Of a stretch of 6,546 bases of DNA, positions 1 through 6,428 are shown in pieces; position 1 is the first letter of the stretch, and every line of letters begins with the position of its first letter. The notes under the pieces are model-generated. The model did not search any database, had not been told where the DNA came from, and was given only the letters and a program-made list of their open reading frames with translations. The position numbers and the translations under genes were made by a program. Source of the DNA: Limnochordia bacterium (lineage in GTDB: Bacteria > Bacillota > Limnochordia > DUMW01); assembly GCA_023230925.1 (NCBI GenBank), contig JALNWK010000087.1:1-6546 (forward strand), in the 5' to 3' direction.

Positions 1-25
1 AAACAATCTGGGTATACTGATAGTA

Positions 26-86
26 GACATCGGGTCATCTCCTTGTGTTTTAACTCTATTGGGAGTATTTACCCGATGTCCTTTTT
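26..86 (+). terminator. Probable intrinsic terminator of an upstream gene outside the window
   Basis: A perfect 10-bp inverted repeat is visible: GACATCGGGT at 26-35 and ACCCGATGTC at 71-80, followed at once by CTTTTTCT. The 35-base loop is long for a simple terminator. It can form an inner helix (CTCC 39-42 with GGAG 62-65). The T-run lies only on the + side, so it would end transcription from a + strand gene to the left, of which nothing else is seen here. The long loop leaves room for another RNA structure, so the terminator call is moderate. Confidence 0.55.
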
Positions 87-148
87 CTAATCATTTTGAT
101 CAACACTTACGGAGATGAACCCTTTACATTAATGCGGGAGCGAAGAAC

Positions 149-161
149 GGGACCCTGTCCC
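149..161. repeat. Small palindrome GGGAC-CCT-GTCCC, REP-like
   Basis: GGGAC at 149-153 and GTCCC at 157-161 form a 5-bp stem with a 3-base loop, inside the context GAACGGGACCCTGTCCCCC. Similar GGGAC...GTCCC palindromes occur as dispersed intergenic repeats in several clostridial genomes, sometimes linked to REP-associated Y1 transposases; this is from memory. Only one copy is seen in this window, so repeat status is an inference. It sits just after the upstream terminator, where such elements are common. Confidence 0.35.
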
Positions 162-180
162 CCCTAGGAGGACTAGATTC

Positions 181-886
181 CTTAAAATGGGTAATCCTAA
201 ATAAGCCTTAGCTCATATGTTTTCTTAAATGATTTTGGCAAGGAACCCCATATCCTCTTGCAGGCAGCCTTCCCATGTCTCGCATGGTCACAGCTCTAAA
301 TTCCTTTGTTCTGTCCATGAAATGGAGGTTAGTTGTTCTTCTTTGCGGGGTCATGCCAGGAGTGTTAAGAGGTCGACATAAAAGAAATGCTCTCCGGCGT
401 TCTAGCTTGGGACACCACTAGCATATCTACAAGCCAACTAATCAGTCGGGATTCAGCCACGGATGGCAGACTAGACACAATTGAACAGACTATCATCCGA
501 GGTCACCAACTCGTACCGGTGTGCAATCGCCTTCACTCAAAGTCCATACACCATGTATGAGTAGTATTTTACAAGAATAGGATCGGTACGCAAACGGAAC
601 TGATTAACCCTATTGTGGCGAAAGATGCTTGTACAGATGGTTAGTTATCCAATGAACCTATGTCTTACCTGGTATTTAATGAAGACGTCTAACTTTGGAA
701 ACGAGACTCAAATAGCATGTGTTCTTAATCTAGATGTGTGAAAAACCTGTTGCAGGGATCGCAATAGACAATGAAGAATATGGAATAAGGTTGATTATTT
801 TAGTTTTATCGTTCTGGTATGCCAGAGCTGGGCTGCTGATGTGATGAGTGGTACTCGGCGTAGACTTATGAGAGCGTGGGGGGCGT
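181..886. other. Upstream intergenic stretch with no recognised gene
   Basis: About 700 bases without a credible coding region on either strand. The longest readable piece is a 48-codon minus-strand frame (208-354) with no ribosome binding site and no recognised product. No tRNA, CRISPR or riboswitch pattern is seen. The promoter of the operon should lie here, but no good -35/-10 pair was found. TTTAAT at 675-680 is a fair -10 hexamer with only a weak -35 (ATGAAC, 652-657). TTGATT at 791-796 has no -10 at normal spacing. The stretch may be decayed accessory DNA. Confidence 0.5.
813..826. promoter_or_regulatory. Short hairpin/dyad 60 bases before the operon
   Basis: TCTGG (813-817) and CCAGA (822-826) form a perfect 5-bp dyad around TATG. 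It lies between an AT-rich run (791-809) and the first gene. It could be a small operator half-site pair or a leader hairpin. Nothing else in the sequence supports regulation, and a 5-bp dyad can arise by chance. Confidence 0.2.
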
Positions 887-2758
887 ATGGTTCAAGAAGC
901 CATTGAAACTAGATTTCAAAGACTGATAGATAGAGTGCTTGATGGGGGTGCCGTGCCCTTTATCGGCGCCGGGGTTTCAATGAATGCCATCACTGCACAT
1001 GATGAACGGACCATTGCTAAAACAGAAGAAATGGTAAACCGTCTCAAAAATGCCATTGAAGATCTAAATAGTTGTAGTACAAACGATTCGTTGGCTCAAC
1101 TCTCCGAGGAATACCTATGGAAAGTGTATAGTAAAGGTAATCCGTATAGCTCTCTTGTCTGTGGTGTTCTTAAGATCGATTCTTTTACTAAGCTTGTACC
1201 ACTGCCGGCTCACCGCTACATAGCCTTTCTTGCTCGGGAAGGATGTATTGAAGAGATCATAACTTCAAACTATGATATATGCTTGTCCAAGGCATATAAC
1301 GAAAGCTTTTGTGTTCAGGACGGTGCCGAGGACAATGTAATGGAAATAACTGATTTAAAGACTTATCGGCAGTACTCAGGAAAAAGAAGACACAACAATT
1401 ATCAGTTTCTGAAAGTATACCATATTAATGGATGTGCCAAGTGCCTAAAGGATGCAAGTGACGACGAGGAGCGGGAGTCTTACTGCGAGAAAATACTGCT
1501 TACAGAATCGCAGCTACAGGATTGGAGACAACGTCATTGGAGTAGGGAGATGCTAAAGGATAGACTGCGGACCCGTAGTCTTGTCTTTTCTGGGTTTGGT
1601 AGTCCAGAACCACAAGTACGTCACACCATTATACAAGTTCTAGAGGAGTTTACTTCCAATCCGGAGGAGCCCAGCGAAGCCAAGGGGCCATGGGAGCATC
1701 CGAATGCACTGTTTATTCATGCCTATGAGACGCTGACCTTTGAGCAAAAACAGGTTCTCTTTAAATTCGGAACCACGGGCAGTGGGCGGTCATTAGCCGG
1801 CAACTGGCTTGGTAGTGCGAATTATTTTACCGGTGAAGATGTCATTTTCTTCACTCATATTGGTGACCTTTACGGGGGTAATGCTAACGCGCTACCACGG
1901 GTTGATGATGTAGAGGCGACCCCCATTTCGGCAGTTGTGGATGCCAAGGATGGCTCGCGACGACTTCCAGCGGATATCTTTTGGCAGTATGTCTATATTG
2001 CGGTTTTCTGGCAGTTGCTGATGCAACATTTGGAGCGGGGTTCGTCCTTTTGGTATTTTGTTGATTCATTGGTCCCCTGCGCAGATGCTTTGCTGCAGGA
2101 GTTACGATGGTGGCTACTTCCAAAAGAACCTCCAGATTCTAAGAATGCTGTATTTGGTCGATTTCCTGAGTTACTCACATTAGATGGCGACTCAACAAGA
2201 CTTTCGCATCATGTTTGGCAGATGAGGCATCGGGGACAACCAATGTCGACTGGTTGGTACGCTGCACTTGTGGACAAATGCATGCTCATCCCATCTTTCT
2301 TTCTTATTGCATATTTGCTTGATACTAATTCAGATGGTATTGATCTGAAATGGGGCGAGGTTGTCGATCAACCACAGATTGGCACTGCGATATACTTGAA
2401 TGGTAAAGCAGGGACTGGAATGCTGCTGTGCATTGCGCATCACCAGTGCAGTTTCCAAGACCGTGAACTGGTTAAGTCCTCCGCCGTGTTGGACCAAATC
2501 AACATTGCCATACAAGTTATTATTGGTAGAACAGTGAAGACGGAACAAGGAATTATATACGTAGAAGAGTCCGAAGATACAGTGCGCGCCATTCCTTATT
2601 ATTCGGTGCCCCTTGCACATTTACTGAGAAAAAATGCTATTGACTGGACCTGCGAGCCGAACGAGGTAGTGCAAACCTTCAAGAATAATATTGTCTCATG
2701 TATGTCCATAGTTAATGAACATCGGGAACGTTTCTCAGCTGTAGCGGTTCCACTTTGA
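887..2758 (+). CDS. lmuA: SIR2-domain effector of a Lamassu-type defence system (LmuA-like)
   Basis: 623 residues. The N-terminal ~255 residues are a SIR2-type NAD-binding domain. Visible motifs are IGAGVS (26-31, nucleotide loop), TSNYD (126-130, with N128 at the conserved Asn position), VYHINGC (177-183, with H179 as likely catalytic His) and LVFSGFGSPEP (232-242, matching the 'GfslsDp' strand near the domain end). In defence SIR2 proteins such as ThsA these residues support NAD+ hydrolysis, so NAD+ depletion and growth arrest is the inferred role. Residues ~260-623 match no domain I know. They contain hydrophobic stretches (365-380, 466-479) more like buried helices than a signal or anchor, and presumably bind the partner proteins. 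An in-frame TGA at 869-871 leaves ATG 887 as the first start; its G-rich site (878-883) is a weak Shine-Dalgarno. First gene of the operon, ahead of the middle protein and SMC ATPase. The SIR2 call is firm; the system name is inferred. Confidence 0.85.
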   Translation: MVQEAIETRFQRLIDRVLDGGAVPFIGAGVSMNAITAHDERTIAKTEEMVNRLKNAIEDLNSCSTNDSLAQLSEEYLWKVYSKGNPYSSLVCGVLKIDSFTKLVPLPAHRYIAFLAREGCIEEIITSNYDICLSKAYNESFCVQDGAEDNVMEITDLKTYRQYSGKRRHNNYQFLKVYHINGCAKCLKDASDDEERESYCEKILLTESQLQDWRQRHWSREMLKDRLRTRSLVFSGFGSPEPQVRHTIIQVLEEFTSNPEEPSEAKGPWEHPNALFIHAYETLTFEQKQVLFKFGTTGSGRSLAGNWLGSANYFTGEDVIFFTHIGDLYGGNANALPRVDDVEATPISAVVDAKDGSRRLPADIFWQYVYIAVFWQLLMQHLERGSSFWYFVDSLVPCADALLQELRWWLLPKEPPDSKNAVFGRFPELLTLDGDSTRLSHHVWQMRHRGQPMSTGWYAALVDKCMLIPSFFLIAYLLDTNSDGIDLKWGEVVDQPQIGTAIYLNGKAGTGMLLCIAHHQCSFQDRELVKSSAVLDQINIAIQVIIGRTVKTEQGIIYVEESEDTVRAIPYYSVPLAHLLRKNAIDWTCEPNEVVQTFKNNIVSCMSIVNEHRERFSAVAVPL

Positions 2759-2786
2759 AAGGAGCATGAGGTCCAGTGCATGAGCA

Positions 2787-2793
2787 AGAAGGG
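2787..2793 (+). promoter_or_regulatory. Ribosome binding site deciding the start of the middle gene
   Basis: AGAAGGG ends 6 bases before ATG 2800, a standard Shine-Dalgarno spacing. It favours ATG 2800 over the upstream in-frame GTG at 2776. That GTG has AGGAG (2760-2764) 11 bases away, a longer than usual gap. Both starts are possible; the ATG is preferred on codon and spacing grounds. Confidence 0.5.
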
Positions 2794-2799
2794 AACGAC

Positions 2800-3465
2800 A
2801 TGCTGGAATGCGCGAGACTAGATATTAGTAATCTAGGGCCTCGCAGAGGATACCGGGACCAGTTTTATTTAAAGAACATTTATGCTACAGACAACGCGAT
2901 ATGTGTTGTCTTCGACGAGGAAAAACCAGGTAACAGCGTTCAGATGACCTCTACTGAAGGATTTGGGCGCTATATTGGCAATACCATGCGGGCAATTAGA
3001 CAGTTGGCACAGCAAGTTGGTTTGTTTGCTCCATGCTTTTGTATTATGTTTCTTTCTAATACCGATAGTGAACTACGGACCAAGGCAATGAAGGCTAGAC
3101 ATGATCAGAATTGGCATCGGGGAGATTTTGTGGTTTTGGTTTATGACGCAGACATGAGCGAAACTACCAAGGAGGATTGTATCAGAAGGATACTTTTCCC
3201 TATCAGCTATGATTGTTTTGAAGCTAAGCTTGAACGAATAGATACACATGCTTTTGTCGAGAAAATCGATGCTGAGGTAAAAAGCAAAGATGGATTATCC
3301 GATGAACAAGTCGAGATTCTGGATACGGTAAAAGACATTCTGGTCGAATTAGGTCAACAGGGTATCGTTGATGATCCAAAAGCCTTCGAGGAAAGGTTCA
3401 ATTTGTCGGTAGAGATGCGGATTGAGGAAATCGAAAGGTTGGTGGTAGCTGATGGTGCGGGATAA
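2800..3465 (+). CDS. lmuC: Small middle component of the Lamassu-type system (LmuC-like)
   Basis: 221 residues from ATG 2800 (229 if GTG 2776 is used). I do not recognise the fold from sequence. The N-terminal half has alternating strand-like segments (ICVVFDEE 34-41, CFCIMFLSN 79-87, DFVVLVYDAD 109-118). The C-terminal third (about 155-217) is acidic and helical (DEQVEILDTVKDILVEL), ending in an E/R-rich helix. There is no catalytic motif, signal peptide or membrane segment. In Lamassu and related ABC three-component systems, a small protein encoded between effector and ATPase assembles with the SMC-like ATPase and links it to the effector; that role is inferred from position and size. The gene starts 41 bases after the SIR2 stop and overlaps the ATPase start by 14 bases, so co-expression in fixed ratio is likely. 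The reading frame is firm; the function is not. Confidence 0.72.
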   Translation: MLECARLDISNLGPRRGYRDQFYLKNIYATDNAICVVFDEEKPGNSVQMTSTEGFGRYIGNTMRAIRQLAQQVGLFAPCFCIMFLSNTDSELRTKAMKARHDQNWHRGDFVVLVYDADMSETTKEDCIRRILFPISYDCFEAKLERIDTHAFVEKIDAEVKSKDGLSDEQVEILDTVKDILVELGQQGIVDDPKAFEERFNLSVEMRIEEIERLVVADGAG

Positions 3466-5701
3466 GATCAAGAAAGTGAAATCCATCGACCTATGCAATT
3501 TTAGAGGCTTTTGTGGCGAAAAATGCAAATGCTTAAACACTGACGCGGACATAGTCATAATCACCGGACCGAACGGTTTTGGCAAGACCAGTCTCATGGA
3601 TGCTTTATGTATAGCACTAACCGGGCACTTTTACCCTGAACGCGTGCCATTAGTTTCTAATGGATTTGATAAAGCAGTGATCAAGATGGAAGCAGAGCTT
3701 GGTGAAGATCGGAGCAAGCAGTTCAGAATAGATATTGACACGAATAATCAAATCAAGGGGGGCACTGATTTACCTTTAGTCTATACAGACGGCGACAGAC
3801 AGCTTGCTGCCAGAGCAAGTTTCTTCTACCAGGATATCATAGAGTATCTATTCGAAGAAGAATCGGCAGAAGTGACTTTAGCGAACTTTCTAGTTACTGT
3901 CCCAGTAAGCATTTCATCCATAACTAACACTATCAGTAAGGCCCGGTATACAGTTGAGAGTTCAGCAAAGAACCTTAGCCCTGAATCTGAAATCCCCACT
4001 GAGCAGCAGACCAATGAAAGGCGTATTAAGGCTGCTAACCAACTTCAGGATGCATGGCAAAGGACCTTAGAGTCTCCGTACAAAAAGCAGTGTTTTGATA
4101 CGATACCTGAATTTCCGCGTAACCTAGTAGTAGGAGAGGGGACTAGACTGGGTGCGCGATGGGTTGTGCTTTTGAGTAGTTGGGCTGCGGGATGTTCCTC
4201 TAAGGTTGGTAAATCTTCTGTAGGGAGTTCTGACCCCAAGGGCGCGCTTGACCAGCTCCAGGAGTATGCGGAACATGTTTCTAGGCAAGTTACTGAACGA
4301 ATCGCGAAGGAACAGGTAGAGCAAAAAAACATAGCCGGGTTGTTGGCTGTTTCCAAAGAATCGATGATAATATTAACCGAAAGAAAATTTCAGGAAGCTA
4401 AAGACGAAATCAGTAAGCTCGAAGAACACATACCTAAACTCAGGGAGAAGCTACAAGAGCTGCGGTCTTTGGGACAGCATTTCAGGTACGAAAGCGGGAT
4501 TGGTCTTTCGGAGATCATAGGTACCCTGCGTAGCGCCGGTAAACAATGGAAAGCTATTCCCCAAGCAGTGGATGATTATGCTATCCCACACGACGTAGTT
4601 CAATGGTTGGATGAGGCTGTAAGGAGACTAGATGCTTATGATCCGCCGGTGGATCAGCAGTTCGATGTCTGGAACAAGGGTTTAGTAGAAAGCATTAGAG
4701 ATAGGGAGAAAGAAATAAATGATGCGAATAAGCAAATGGCGCTACTTCAGGAATCAGTACAAGCCACCGAAAAGGTGTGGAAGCTGGTCAATGATATCCC
4801 TGGGCTAGAATCACAGATCGAGAAGCTAAAACAGGAAGGTAAAGAAACGGTACTCGGCAGCGAACTACTATCTATGCTGCAACTGGAAGCAAAGAATCCA
4901 GTTGTACACGAAAACCCCATGGATAATGTCATTAGAGCATTGAAGAACTGGCAGAAGATAGAATCAGACGAGATTGAGCATGAGAAGCAAAGGAGAAAGA
5001 GTGAGTCATACAGAACGGCCTTAAGTCAAATGAATGCGCTCGCGGATGCCCTAAAAAAAGAGTCTGCAAAAGGAACTAGTACAATAAGCAATCTTGAATT
5101 AGTGTCTGCTAACTCACAGGAACGTTTTGCTGAAGATATGAGTTACATACTAGATAGGTTTTTCTCAGTGCCCGGTATTTCCCCGATCAAACTTGCACCT
5201 GAACGTAAGCGTGAAAAGAAGCGTGAAAAGGAGCTTTGGCGGATACAATCAGATGATAAACGGATTCTGAGTTCTTTCTCGTCGGGGCAAAGAGCCCAGC
5301 TGGCCATATCTGTCCTGTTGGCGTTGAATGCATCAATTCGGGATATGCTTTGGTTTGAAGTAATAGCCTTCGATGATTTCACGGCCACGCTTGATATGAC
5401 ACAGTTGCCAAGACTGGCGACCCTCATACGACAGATCGCGTATGGGCCTACGGATGGTAAGCATCTACGAAGACAGGTATTCATTGCTTCACATCACGAG
5501 GATGTTACCGATGAGCTAATCGGTTATCTTATACCGCCAAAGGGTAGGACCATGCGGGTGTTGGACTTTAAAGACTGGCATCCTAAAAAAGGCCCGGTCA
5601 TAGAGCAACTAGAAGTTCGTTGCGGGTCATCGACCCATGAGGTAAACGAGAGATTCGCCGATTTGCTCGATGAGACCTTATTTGCAGGGACTGATTTCTA
5701 G
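3452..5701 (+). CDS. lmuB: SMC/Rad50-like ABC ATPase of the Lamassu-type system (LmuB-like)
   Basis: 749 residues. The N-terminal lobe opens with IDLCNFRGF (12-20), the usual start of SMC/RecF/Rad50 heads. Walker A GPNGFGKTS follows at 39-47, and a Q-loop candidate FFYQDII at 124-130 (Q127). Coiled-coil-like heptads run about 265-345 and 410-465, with a further helical stretch at 490-560. The C-terminal lobe has the ABC signature SSFSSGQRA (607-615), Walker B VIAFDD (637-642), D-loop TATLD (644-648) and an H-loop-like IASHH (678-682). The arms are short, and there is no CxxC zinc hook as in Rad50. In Lamassu the SMC subunit dimerises, binds ATP and foreign DNA, and releases the effector; this is inferred here. 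The gene overlaps the middle gene by 14 bases, suggesting translational coupling; its own Shine-Dalgarno (GGTGG, 3441-3445) is weak. A GTG at 3455 is an alternative start. ATPase class is certain, system assignment likely. Confidence 0.85.
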   Translation: MVRDKIKKVKSIDLCNFRGFCGEKCKCLNTDADIVIITGPNGFGKTSLMDALCIALTGHFYPERVPLVSNGFDKAVIKMEAELGEDRSKQFRIDIDTNNQIKGGTDLPLVYTDGDRQLAARASFFYQDIIEYLFEEESAEVTLANFLVTVPVSISSITNTISKARYTVESSAKNLSPESEIPTEQQTNERRIKAANQLQDAWQRTLESPYKKQCFDTIPEFPRNLVVGEGTRLGARWVVLLSSWAAGCSSKVGKSSVGSSDPKGALDQLQEYAEHVSRQVTERIAKEQVEQKNIAGLLAVSKESMIILTERKFQEAKDEISKLEEHIPKLREKLQELRSLGQHFRYESGIGLSEIIGTLRSAGKQWKAIPQAVDDYAIPHDVVQWLDEAVRRLDAYDPPVDQQFDVWNKGLVESIRDREKEINDANKQMALLQESVQATEKVWKLVNDIPGLESQIEKLKQEGKETVLGSELLSMLQLEAKNPVVHENPMDNVIRALKNWQKIESDEIEHEKQRRKSESYRTALSQMNALADALKKESAKGTSTISNLELVSANSQERFAEDMSYILDRFFSVPGISPIKLAPERKREKKREKELWRIQSDDKRILSSFSSGQRAQLAISVLLALNASIRDMLWFEVIAFDDFTATLDMTQLPRLATLIRQIAYGPTDGKHLRRQVFIASHHEDVTDELIGYLIPPKGRTMRVLDFKDWHPKKGPVIEQLEVRCGSSTHEVNERFADLLDETLFAGTDF
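5207..5230 (+). repeat. Perfect 12-bp tandem duplication inside the ATPase gene
   Basis: AAGCGTGAAAAG occurs twice back to back (5207-5218 and 5219-5230). The unit is four codons, so it encodes KREK-KREK at residues 586-593, a highly charged stretch about 14 residues before the ABC signature. The frame is kept. This looks like a recent in-frame slippage duplication, or simply a charged linker. Confidence 0.8.
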
Positions 5702-5952
5702 TGCGTTGGAAGTGTAAGAACCAGATGTACATACAGAGACAACTTTGTTGCTATGTTTAGTAACGATGGTTGCCAAGACTTAAGGGTGATTTATCGCAGA
5801 CCGTACTCTTCAAGAAGACGACCGATCGTCTTCAGAAAAGTGAAAACAACTTACCTTTTGATACGAAGGCCTTGCGGGTAATCACATGGGTTTGTTGTCA
5901 TTTACCAGAAAATGTGGAACATGCTCATAGTCTGGTGTGTGTTTCAAGTTAA
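5701..5952 (+). pseudogene. Possible decayed small ORF just after the ATPase gene
   Basis: A GTG at 5701 shares its G with the ATPase stop TAG and opens a frame of 19 codons (MRWKCKNQMY...LCCYV) that ends at a TAG (5758) and TAA (5761). The same frame then stays open for about 60 codons to a TAA at 5950-5952. That part is Cys/His-containing near its end (VCCHLPENVEHAHSLVC). A weak site (AGGGA) lies about 10 bases before the GTG. It may be a broken fourth gene of the operon or chance open frame. I recognise no family, and support is thin. Confidence 0.2.
5814..5833. repeat. Perfect 8-bp inverted repeat downstream of the operon
   Basis: GAAGACGA (5814-5821) and TCGTCTTC (5826-5833) form a perfect 8-bp stem with a CCGA tetraloop, 112 bases after the ATPase stop. 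No T-run follows on either strand, so it is not a standard intrinsic terminator. It could still slow transcription or protect the 3' end of the operon mRNA. No better terminator was found before 6000. Confidence 0.5.
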
Positions 5953-6320
5953 CGCAGAGCTTAGGGGTGATTCGCTAAAGGAGAAAGAGAATGGTGGAAT
6001 CGTTTTGCCAGATCGTTATTTGATACCCGGTACTGTGTCTGCCCTCAGGACGGATGATTATTGGTAGTTGGTAACGGGTGGTCCAAGACTTCCCTCGGCC
6101 TATAATTCTGGTGGAGCTAGTAGATCTGGCGCAGTCACTCTTGGTAGCATAGCATTCATATTTGGCTAATTTTGATCGTCGACATTTGGGAGGACAACGA
6201 AGGGATTGAAGTTGCGGTTAACGGTAAAAACCTGCATATGCGTAGATCGTATTAGGTGGTTTCTTGGAGGCTAGTGACGTAAATAGAGCAACCGGGGTTG
6301 GTTGAAGCTTTTCGAGGACA
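5953..6320. other. Downstream stretch without an intact gene
   Basis: No complete gene is visible on either strand. A good Shine-Dalgarno-like AAGGAG (5978-5983) precedes ATG 5991, but that frame stops after ten codons. Short open pieces occur in several frames (for example 6169-6255 ending MRRSY-stop, and 6246-6302 reading IVLGGFLEASDVNRATGVG). These could be remnants of a decayed gene, but I cannot name a product, and short open pieces of this size also arise by chance. Confidence 0.35.
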
Positions 6321-6428
6321 ATGGAGGTCATGGCTTTGGGGGAATATAGTATTGATCTACCAGATGACCAATTGGTGAAGACCCTTTTTGACGAGACTCT
6401 TCGGCATCTGAGCCCAAGAGCTTTGTAA
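6321..6428 (+). pseudogene. Short ORF cut off by the insertion sequence
   Basis: From ATG 6321 (or ATG 6330) the frame reads MEVMALGEYSIDLPDDQLVK, then TLFDETLRHLSPRAL, and stops at TAA 6426-6428. The last Leu codon spans the boundary at 6425, and the TAA lies inside the IS terminus GTAAGCG. The mobile element therefore appears to supply the stop codon. The original gene, if real, would continue beyond the far end of the IS, outside this window. The product is not recognised and the Shine-Dalgarno spacing is short for both starts, so it may be an upstream fragment of a broken gene or a chance ORF. Confidence 0.3.

Noticed and set aside
208..354. Minus-strand 48-codon frame (MTPQRRTTNLHF...)
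   Set aside because: No ribosome binding site, no recognised family, and a stop shortly upstream. Probably chance or relic sequence.
791..823. TTGATT ... TGGTATGCC as a promoter
   Set aside because: Spacing is 21 bases and the -10 match is poor, so it is not credible as a sigma-70-type promoter.
1979..2026. Transmembrane helix in the SIR2 protein (residues 365-380)
   Set aside because: Too short and rich in Gln/Trp/Tyr, with no flanking topology signal. More likely a buried helix.
4045..4356. Minus-strand ORF of 103 codons inside the ATPase gene
   Set aside because: Shadow of the strongly supported ATPase on the + strand. Its Ser/Cys/Thr-rich composition is typical of an antisense frame.
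5143..5484. Minus-strand ORF of 113 codons inside the ATPase gene
   Set aside because: It lies opposite the signature and Walker B coding region, so it is an antisense shadow.
5814..5840. 8-bp hairpin as the operon's intrinsic terminator
   Set aside because: No T-run follows the stem on either strand. Kept only as an inverted repeat.
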